A stretch of 6,319 nt of DNA from Ilumatobacter sp. (GTDB taxonomy: Bacteria > Actinomycetota > Acidimicrobiia > Acidimicrobiales > Ilumatobacteraceae): positions 1 through 6,319 of the forward strand of contig JABJAB010000052.1 in assembly GCA_018666235.1 (NCBI GenBank), written 5' to 3'. The position numbers and the translations under genes were made by a program. This document shows positions 1 through 5,317 of the stretch, piece after piece. The notes under the pieces were generated by a model. It saw only the letters and a list, made by a program, of their open reading frames with translations. It was not told where the DNA came from and did no database searches. Position 1 is the stretch's first letter. Every line of letters begins with the position of its first letter.

Positions 1-887
1 CGGGCCAGACCATCGGCCAGGTCGGTCCACGATGACCAGCCCAGGTGGATCCGGGCGCGTACCGATGACACCGCAAACCGTTGGAGCTCGTTGCGACGCG
101 CCGGGAGTTCGGTCGGATCGTTGACCACGCCACCGCTCATCTGCTTCCACAGGTCGCGCACCGCGGTTTGCTGCCCCGTGCCAATGTTGATCAAGAGTCC
201 GCTGCTCCGATCGGCAGCACGCACCAGTGCGTCGACCACGTCATCGACGTACACGAAGTCACGCGTCTGACGCCCGTCGCCATGGAGTTCCGGCTGCTCG
301 CCTGATACCAGCGCATCGTTGAACGCAGCGACCACGCCACCGCCCGGAGCTTGACGCGGCCCATACACCGAAGCAAGCGACAGCGCGGCGAACTCCAGTC
401 CTTCGGCTTCTCGGTACTCACTCAGCACGTCCAGCACAGCCCGGGCGACGACGCCGCGCACGCCCCGCGGCACCGGGTCACTTTCCTTCACCGGGAGCGA
501 GTTGGCTGCGGGATGCCCGTACAGCGACGTCGCCGGCAGCGCGACGACGACACGTCCGACACCGTGCTGCCGCGCGGCTTCGATCACGGCGAGTGAGCGA
601 GTGAACGAAGCACCGTGGTCTTGGATCGAGGCGGCTCGGCGAGGGAACGCAGCGAGGTGAAACACGACGTCGGGGCGTCGCATCCCGATCAACGATGCGG
701 CCTCGGGAGACGCTGCGTCGAGGTGATGAATCTTGATGCCGCCACCGACAGCGCGCGCCTCGGCCAAATTACCCAATGTGCCCGTGGACAGATCATCGAT
801 CACATCGACCTGGTGAGATTCGGCAAGTAAGCGGTCCACGAGGTGCGAACCGATGAAACCGGCTCCTCCCACCACGACGACGTTCAT
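1..887 (-). CDS. Extended-SDR sugar-nucleotide epimerase/dehydratase homologue lacking the catalytic residues (partial, C-terminus off the left edge)
   Basis: A reading frame starts at an ATG (885-887) and stays open to the left edge, giving 295 visible residues; GalE-like extended SDRs are usually about 310-340, so little is missing. An in-frame TAG at 897-899 fixes the start. The Rossmann motif GGAGFIGSH (residues 7-15) and the acidic pair D31-D32 after the second strand indicate NAD binding. HLAA (77-80), SLYG (121-124), VYGPRQ (174-179) and DGRQTRDFVYVDDVVDA (204-220) place it with UDP-glucose 4-epimerase-like proteins. The active site is odd: the YxxxK motif reads R144-G-V-V-A148, and the position matching catalytic Ser124 of E. 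coli GalE is A119. Surrounding sequence and spacing are normal, so this is not a frameshift. Family membership is firm; normal epimerase chemistry is doubtful. It may be a pseudoenzyme or act by unusual chemistry. It follows the nucleotidyltransferase gene by 32 bp with no clear ribosome binding site. Confidence 0.88.
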   Translation of the reverse strand, partial: MNVVVVGGAGFIGSHLVDRLLAESHQVDVIDDLSTGTLGNLAEARAVGGGIKIHHLDAASPEAASLIGMRRPDVVFHLAAFPRRAASIQDHGASFTRSLAVIEAARQHGVGRVVVALPATSLYGHPAANSLPVKESDPVPRGVRGVVARAVLDVLSEYREAEGLEFAALSLASVYGPRQAPGGGVVAAFNDALVSGEQPELHGDGRQTRDFVYVDDVVDALVRAADRSSGLLINIGTGQQTAVRDLWKQMSGGVVNDPTELPARRNELQRFAVSSVRARIHLGWSSWTDLADGLA

Positions 888-919
888 GTGGCGACGCTAT
901 CGAGAGGATCGAGTGCGAG

Positions 920-1924
920 TCAGGATGCCGGGACTTCGGGCACGGTGCCCGCAGTCAGCACGGCACCGTCAGCGACGACCCCGTCGGCGCCCACCATCGA
1001 GGCGTCGACTCGCGCGCCCTCACCGACCCGGCCCATCACGAGCGAGGCCTCTACGGTTGCAGCAGATCCGACATGCGCTCCTGGCAACAACACGCTGTCG
1101 ACGATTCGAGCGCCTGGCGCAACAACTGCATCGTCACCGATGATGCTGTTGAGGATGATCGCCGCTGCATCGACGGTGGCAGTTCGCGACACCGCCTCAC
1201 AGTAATCGTTGACACGTCCTCCCACTAAGAGGTCGAGATTCGCTGCCCGGTACAGGTCTGGGCGACCAGCATCGATCCAATAGTCCTGCGTCGCGTGGCC
1301 GTACAGACAACCTGCCTCGACGAGTAACGGGAACGTCGACCGCTCGATGGACACACGCTCGTTGTCAGGAATCCGATCGAGGACCGAAGGCTCGAACACG
1401 TAGGTCCCGGCGTTGATGAGGTTGCTCGGCTCGGTACCTGGGGCCGGCTTCTCGACGAAGTCGGTGATTCGGTCACTGTCACCGAGCGCAACAACGCCGA
1501 AGGCCGACGGGTCCTCGACACCGATCAGATGCAGCGTGGCCTCCGCCTCACGACGGCGGTGCGCTGCGACCAGCTCGCCAACGTCAAGGTCGGTGAGCAC
1601 ATCCCCGTTTGCGACAACGAACGTACTGTCGATGCCTGCCTCATTGGCAGCGAACTTGATAGCCCCGCCTGTGTCAAGTGGCGCTGGTTCAACGGCGTAC
1701 GTCAGCTTCACATCGCCGCACCGGCCACCCGGAAACGCCTCCATAAACGGTTCGGGCTTGAACCCGAGCGCGAGCACAACCTCGGTGACCCCGCCACGAC
1801 CGAGTCGGTTGACAAGTCGCTCGATCATCGGCCTGTGACCGATGGGCAGCATCGGCTTTGGGATGTTGTTGGTGAGTGGCCGGAGTCGCGTTCCGAATCC
1901 GCCGACGAGAACGACGGCGCGCAT
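920..1924 (-). CDS. Sugar-1-phosphate nucleotidyltransferase, probably mannose-1-phosphate guanylyltransferase
   Basis: A complete 334-residue cytosolic enzyme that joins a nucleoside triphosphate to a sugar 1-phosphate to make an NDP-sugar donor. The nucleotide-binding signature LVGGFGTRLRPLT (residues 6-18) is followed by KPMLPI (23-28). LDTGGA lies at 83-88, the metal-binding aspartate is D108 in VANGDVLTD, FVEKP is at 156-160, INAGTYVFEP at 170-179, and the second metal aspartate is probably D218 in YWIDAGRPDLY. From about residue 245 the sequence becomes short hexapeptide-like repeats rich in V, A, G and I, consistent with a left-handed beta-helix. This layout, and segments such as VSIERSTFPLL, resemble actinobacterial GDP-mannose pyrophosphorylases as I remember them. 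Glucose-1-phosphate as substrate cannot be excluded. The ATG shares one base with the TGA of the upstream membrane protein gene (TGATG), so translation is probably coupled. It would supply donor sugar to the three glycosyltransferases upstream. Confidence 0.88.
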   Translation of the reverse strand: MRAVVLVGGFGTRLRPLTNNIPKPMLPIGHRPMIERLVNRLGRGGVTEVVLALGFKPEPFMEAFPGGRCGDVKLTYAVEPAPLDTGGAIKFAANEAGIDSTFVVANGDVLTDLDVGELVAAHRRREAEATLHLIGVEDPSAFGVVALGDSDRITDFVEKPAPGTEPSNLINAGTYVFEPSVLDRIPDNERVSIERSTFPLLVEAGCLYGHATQDYWIDAGRPDLYRAANLDLLVGGRVNDYCEAVSRTATVDAAAIILNSIIGDDAVVAPGARIVDSVLLPGAHVGSAATVEASLVMGRVGEGARVDASMVGADGVVADGAVLTAGTVPEVPAS

Positions 1925-1926
1925 CA
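1922..1926 (-). promoter_or_regulatory. TGATG stop/start overlap
   Basis: TGA (1926-1924) of the His-pair membrane protein shares one base with the ATG (1924-1922) of the nucleotidyltransferase. The close coupling ties an unknown exported protein to a cytosolic sugar-activating enzyme in expression. Confidence 0.8.
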
Positions 1927-2763
1927 GCCGTCGGTCTGGTTGTCGCCGGCGGTGATCGTCGGGGCTTCTTCGCCAGGAACGGTGGTCCCCCCAAAGAGCT
2001 GACCGTCAGGCAATTGCTGCCCGCTATCGATGGCTCCAAGTGTCGGGAGATCCTTTGCCCACGGTGGCATCTCGATCTCGGTGTTGTCGGGCACGAATGC
2101 CACGGTGAACACCATTGCGTCCTGGTCGACGCGGATGCTGTCGAATGCTGCGATGTAGGTTGTGCCGTCGTCGGTGTCGGTGAAGTTGTCCCACACCACG
2201 ACCTGAATGGCTCCGGGAACTTCCTCGCCATCGACGGTGCACGTCGTCTCGCCGCTCTCGAACACGCCGTCTTCGTACTTGTCGCCGAACGCTGCGTTCA
2301 GCTGGGCCTGCTGATCAGCAGGCCACGTCATGCCGCTGGCATCGAGTTCAACGTCGTACACGTTGAGGAAGACGTCGAACGTGGCTCGTCGGCCGACAGC
2401 CGCCCGTGAGTTGGGATGCCAGTGGATGACACCGTCGTCGTGGCTGTGGATACCCGTGCGGGCGAACTCGGTGTTGAGAAAGTTGCCGTTGGCGTCACGC
2501 TCTTCCGCGTCACCCTCGACCTGGATCCATTCGCCGCAGATATTGAACCCGTAGCCCACGTGCCAGTGGTCTCCGACTTGCGGGTCAGAGGCATCGGCAG
2601 CGGGTCGGCTCTGCCTGGCGTACACGACGAGCGCGAAGCCCAGAACGATGACCAGAGCGACGACCATGGGAAAGAGAGTGCCGCCTTGGAAGCGAACTTT
2701 CTGACCCTTGCCCTTCTGCGCGAGCCGGGCGGCTTTTTTGGTGGATGAAGAGGAGGATGCCAC
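1924..2763 (-). CDS. Membrane-anchored protein of unknown function with three His-x-His pairs
   Basis: I do not recognise a named family. The 279-residue protein begins with a Ser/Lys-rich basic segment (1-24), then one hydrophobic helix (about 31-48) without a lipobox, then a long acidic region. Basic residues before the helix predict an N-in topology with about 230 residues outside the membrane. The outer domain contains HWH (66-68), HSH (106-108) and HWH (114-116); these are the only histidines. Its two cysteines, C76 and C175, could form a disulfide. The segment 104-117 (GIHSHDDGVIHWHP) recalls, from memory only, LHTHD..GVIH segments of small exported actinobacterial proteins. The tail (about 243-279) is Gly/Pro/Thr-rich and probably disordered. 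The start is GTG (2761-2763); an in-frame TAA at 2776-2778 limits any extension. Its stop overlaps the nucleotidyltransferase start by one base. Metal binding or a role in surface-glycan export or attachment is inference only. Confidence 0.87.
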   Translation of the reverse strand: MASSSSSTKKAARLAQKGKGQKVRFQGGTLFPMVVALVIVLGFALVVYARQSRPAADASDPQVGDHWHVGYGFNICGEWIQVEGDAEERDANGNFLNTEFARTGIHSHDDGVIHWHPNSRAAVGRRATFDVFLNVYDVELDASGMTWPADQQAQLNAAFGDKYEDGVFESGETTCTVDGEEVPGAIQVVVWDNFTDTDDGTTYIAAFDSIRVDQDAMVFTVAFVPDNTEIEMPPWAKDLPTLGAIDSGQQLPDGQLFGGTTVPGEEAPTITAGDNQTDG

Positions 2764-2855
2764 GAGGATCGGAGGTTAGCGGTGCTGGCCCCGGTTGCGG
2801 GATCACCCTCGATGGACGACACCTCGCCGTACCGCAAACTCCCTGATCAGGCAAC
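2764..2855. other. 92-bp intergenic gap, the longest in the gene block
   Basis: This is the only sizeable non-coding stretch. It separates the three glycosyltransferase genes from the membrane-protein gene. It contains a perfect 10-bp palindrome, CCTGATCAGG (2842-2851), just after the upstream stop codon. I see no GC-rich hairpin followed by a T-run, so no intrinsic terminator, and no Shine-Dalgarno sequence before the GTG. On the minus strand, TAACCT (2778 down to 2773) fits the loose TANNNT -10 pattern and ends nine bases before the GTG, which would suit a leaderless transcript. No convincing -35 element accompanies it, so the promoter reading is weak. Confidence 0.5.
2842..2851. repeat. 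Perfect 10-bp palindrome CCTGATCAGG
   Basis: The sequence equals its own reverse complement. It lies four bases past the stop codon of the WbuB-like glycosyltransferase gene. It is too short, and lacks the T-run, for a terminator. It could be a chance palindrome or an operator half-site; nothing else in the window supports either reading. Confidence 0.3.
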
Positions 2856-4130
2856 TCACAATTGCCCAAGCAATCGGTCGTATGCCAAGCCGACAGCTGC
2901 CGGAGATGCGTGCGTTTCAACCCATCGACGGCCATTGGCGCCCATCTGGGCACACCGCTCAGGATCGGCCAGCAGAACTCGCAGCGCAGCGACGAAGGCT
3001 CCGGCATCGTCGGGCGGCACCGAGATGCCCGCTCCGGCAGCTTCGAGAATCCTGGGCACGGCCGTCGCTTCGTCGATGGCAGCGACGACCGGACGGGCCG
3101 CAGCCAGGATCGAGTACGTCTTCGACGGGACGGACACTCGCCCGAGGCCTGCCTTGAGCGGCACCACGTGAATGTCACCGGTGGCCAGGAGTTCGCCCAG
3201 CCGGTGCGCTTCGATGTATCCGGCGAAGTGCACATTCTCGAAACCGATGGCCGCCGACTCGAGGGTAGATCGTGCCGCCCCATCGCCGTTGATCAGGAAC
3301 GTCACCTCCGGCAGCGCGCTCGCTGCAGCGAGCACGAGCTCCAGCGACTGGGAGAAGCCCACATTTCCGGCATAAAGCACGACCGGACCGCTGCCGAGGC
3401 CAAGCTCGGCGCGATAGCTGGTCGCACGATCAGCTGGCGCGATGGCTGCCGTGTCAACGAAGTTCGGGATGACATGCACGCGCTCGCGGCGGGCGGGCGC
3501 CATCTTGGCAGCAACGTTGTCCCGAAGGTCATCGGAGAGCACGGTGACCGCATCTGCTGCGCGGTAGCTGATTCGCTCAAGCCACCGCGCGGCGCTGATG
3601 ACGAAGGGATTTGAGATGGCTCCGGTATCGACCGCTGCGTCGGGAAACACGTCTTGAATGTTGAAGACGAGCGATGATCGACGCATCTTGGCGACAATCC
3701 ACCCGGTGAGGCCAAGGGTCAACGGAGGGGACATTGCGATGACCGCATCAGCCTTCCGAAACCAGCCACCGACGCGCAGCCCTTGGACACCTGCGAGCAT
3801 CGAGTAAGCGAGGAAGCCGGCCGCACGTCGGATCAGATTCGTCTTGTCATCACCGGGGAACGGGTGCACCCTGGTGATCGAACCCCACGGGGTGTTTTCC
3901 ACGCGCACCCACGAGCCGGTCCATTCGGGCTCGATGGCATGACGGCGATACCAGGGCAACGCTGTGACCACGTGCACCGCATGCCCAAGCGTGACCAATT
4001 CGTCGACAATGCGCGTCATCACCGTGCCCGTTGGCGCCGTGTCAGGCTGGAAATGTGGGCAGATGACGATGATCGGGCGTCGGGCTGCTGCCGGCCCTCC
4101 GTCAGTTGCTCGGGAAGATGTGCGGCTCAT
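2856..4130 (-). CDS. WbuB/WcaI-like GT4 family glycosyltransferase
   Basis: A complete 424-residue GT-B fold transferase, cytosolic or membrane-associated, that probably adds one sugar from a nucleotide donor to a lipid-linked glycan. After a disordered start (1-18) the first Rossmann domain opens with IIVICPHFQPDTAPTG (20-35), typical of the WbuB/WcaI branch of GT4. Other branch-typical segments are SPPLTLG (134-140), NIQDVFPDAAV (157-167), the linker IPNFVDT (221-227), LYAGNVGFSQSLE (252-264) opening the second domain, and VPSKTYSILAAARPVVA (334-350). The last stands where most GT4 enzymes carry E-x7-E; a P-S-K form is normal in this branch. WbuB is a FucNAc transferase and WcaI a colanic-acid transferase, but donor and acceptor cannot be read from the sequence here. 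The ATG overlaps the upstream gene's TGA as ATGA, with no obvious ribosome binding site, so translation is probably coupled. Confidence 0.92.
   Translation of the reverse strand: MSRTSSRATDGGPAAARRPIIVICPHFQPDTAPTGTVMTRIVDELVTLGHAVHVVTALPWYRRHAIEPEWTGSWVRVENTPWGSITRVHPFPGDDKTNLIRRAAGFLAYSMLAGVQGLRVGGWFRKADAVIAMSPPLTLGLTGWIVAKMRRSSLVFNIQDVFPDAAVDTGAISNPFVISAARWLERISYRAADAVTVLSDDLRDNVAAKMAPARRERVHVIPNFVDTAAIAPADRATSYRAELGLGSGPVVLYAGNVGFSQSLELVLAAASALPEVTFLINGDGAARSTLESAAIGFENVHFAGYIEAHRLGELLATGDIHVVPLKAGLGRVSVPSKTYSILAAARPVVAAIDEATAVPRILEAAGAGISVPPDDAGAFVAALRVLLADPERCAQMGANGRRWVETHASPAAVGLAYDRLLGQL
4127..4130 (-). promoter_or_regulatory. ATGA stop/start overlap
   Basis: ATG (4130-4128) starts the WbuB-like transferase and TGA (4129-4127) ends the preceding gene. 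This is the same arrangement as the junction one gene upstream and again lacks a clear ribosome binding site, which points to coupled translation. Confidence 0.8.
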
Positions 4131-5317
4131 TCGAGTGCTCGACGGTAGGCCGAAACAAGCGCAGCACCCGAGCGCTCTGCAGTGAAGTCCGCGCTCCTGC
4201 GACGGCCAGCGGCCACCAGCTCCTGCCGCCGTGCGCCGACGTCGTCAAGAGCCCCGGCCCAGGCGTCTGAGTCGCGAGGCAGCACGATGCCAGCATTGCC
4301 CACAACCTCAGCGACCGCCGGCTGGTCCGCGGCGATGACCGGCGTCCCCAGTGCCATCGCCTCGACCACCGGTGCCCCAAATCCCTCGTACTCGCTGGGG
4401 AAGACCATCGCTTCAGCGAGCGCCAGGAATCCGTCGCGGTGCGAGGCTGGCACGCGACCCGTCCGAATCACGCGTCGTTCAAGTCCAAGCGATGCGATCT
4501 TGGCCTCGATGCCCCGATCTGCGCTCCCCGCGCCTCCCAGCAGCACGAGTCGCAGGTCAGGATCGTCCCAGTGTTGGGACATGACCTCCAGCAGAAACTC
4601 ATGCCCCTTGTGCGGATGCGTGATCGCCGGATACACCAACACGCGGCCGTCACCGAGGCCGTAGTCGCGTCGGAGCTCGAACTCAGTGGGGGCATCATCG
4701 CCGATTCCCGCTTCGACCCCATGAGGCACCACGATGACTCGGTCAGGGTCGGCTCCGAGTTTCTCGATCACCGTCGACCGCACCCATTCAGTCGGTGTCG
4801 CGATGACTGCGGCTCGCTTGACAGAACGCGGGACCACCTCGCTGAGATATCGCAGCTTGTTGCGTGAGTGATATTCGGGGTGGGTGAGGAACTGGAGGTC
4901 GTGGATGGTGAGCACGATGGGCCGGCTTCCCACCGCAGGCGTCGTACCTCCGCCGTGGTGGACAATCCCGGCACGCCGTGTACGCCTGCTCAGCCACACG
5001 TGTTCAGCGAGCACACGGCGCGGACGCTCGTGCCCGGTGATTCCTGCCACGACCATCGGATACAGATCGGCCAGGTTCGGATGCGCGCGAGCGAACGACT
5101 GCACGACATAGAGCGTGGGCAGGAACTCGGACTGCTGCGAGGCCAGTCCCAACAATTGCCTGACGAGATACTCCTCCGACCCACCGACATCGCCCGGAAC
5201 ACACCAGAGGAGGTTCACCGCGACGTCGACTGCGGACACACGTTGACCTGGGCGCGGGCCACTGACCGGTCGTTCGAGGCCGGCCCCTCTGCCCGACTGT
5301 TGCCTTTGGTCCGTCAT
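4127..5317 (-). CDS. GT4 family glycosyltransferase (E-x7-E type)
   Basis: A complete 396-residue retaining glycosyltransferase of the GT-B fold. A polar, Arg/Gly-rich leader (1-26) precedes the first strand and the glycine loop WCVPGDVGGSEEY (38-50). Acceptor-domain segments include TIHDLQFLTHPEYH (137-150) and TPTEWVRSTV (174-183). The linker is VPHGVE (197-202). The donor domain starts at YPAITHPHKGH (229-239), with K237 at the usual phosphate-contacting position. E311 and E319 in EYEGFGAPVVEAM form the E-x7-E signature. Many such enzymes are mannosyl- or rhamnosyltransferases of polysaccharide loci, but specificity is not readable. The ATG overlaps the upstream glycosyltransferase stop (ATGA, 5314-5317) and the gene's own stop overlaps the next start the same way (4127-4130), so the three transferases were probably kept together for stepwise assembly of one glycan. 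A later start near the valines at 18 or 27 is possible, but the overlap favours the ATG used here. Confidence 0.92.
   Translation of the reverse strand: MTDQRQQSGRGAGLERPVSGPRPGQRVSAVDVAVNLLWCVPGDVGGSEEYLVRQLLGLASQQSEFLPTLYVVQSFARAHPNLADLYPMVVAGITGHERPRRVLAEHVWLSRRTRRAGIVHHGGGTTPAVGSRPIVLTIHDLQFLTHPEYHSRNKLRYLSEVVPRSVKRAAVIATPTEWVRSTVIEKLGADPDRVIVVPHGVEAGIGDDAPTEFELRRDYGLGDGRVLVYPAITHPHKGHEFLLEVMSQHWDDPDLRLVLLGGAGSADRGIEAKIASLGLERRVIRTGRVPASHRDGFLALAEAMVFPSEYEGFGAPVVEAMALGTPVIAADQPAVAEVVGNAGIVLPRDSDAWAGALDDVGARRQELVAAGRRRSADFTAERSGAALVSAYRRALE
5314..5317 (-). promoter_or_regulatory. ATGA stop/start overlap
   Basis: On the minus strand ATG (5317-5315) starts the second glycosyltransferase and TGA (5316-5314) ends the first. 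No good Shine-Dalgarno sequence precedes it, so ribosomes finishing the first gene probably re-initiate here. Confidence 0.8.

Noticed and set aside
437..541. Frameshift or pseudogene explanation for the missing SDR catalytic residues
   Set aside because: The frame is open from start to edge, flanking motifs are in the same frame, and spacing to the catalytic positions matches E. coli GalE, so substitutions rather than an indel explain the change.
843..1205. A 120-residue plus-strand open frame
   Set aside because: It lies antisense to the C-terminal repeats of the nucleotidyltransferase and the start of the SDR gene. Its Ala/Ser/Thr/Pro-rich low-complexity protein is typical of a high-GC shadow frame.
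1876..2409. A 177-residue plus-strand open frame
   Set aside because: It overlaps the membrane protein and nucleotidyltransferase genes in antisense and has no recognisable motif.
2764..2855. Intrinsic terminator after the glycosyltransferase genes
   Set aside because: The only inverted repeat is a 10-bp palindrome without a loop or T-run; other possible stems are three to five base pairs or need a very long loop.
2862..3614. A 250-residue plus-strand open frame
   Set aside because: It is fully antisense to the WbuB-like transferase, which has a complete set of family motifs. The plus-strand protein shows no recognisable domain and has shadow-like composition.
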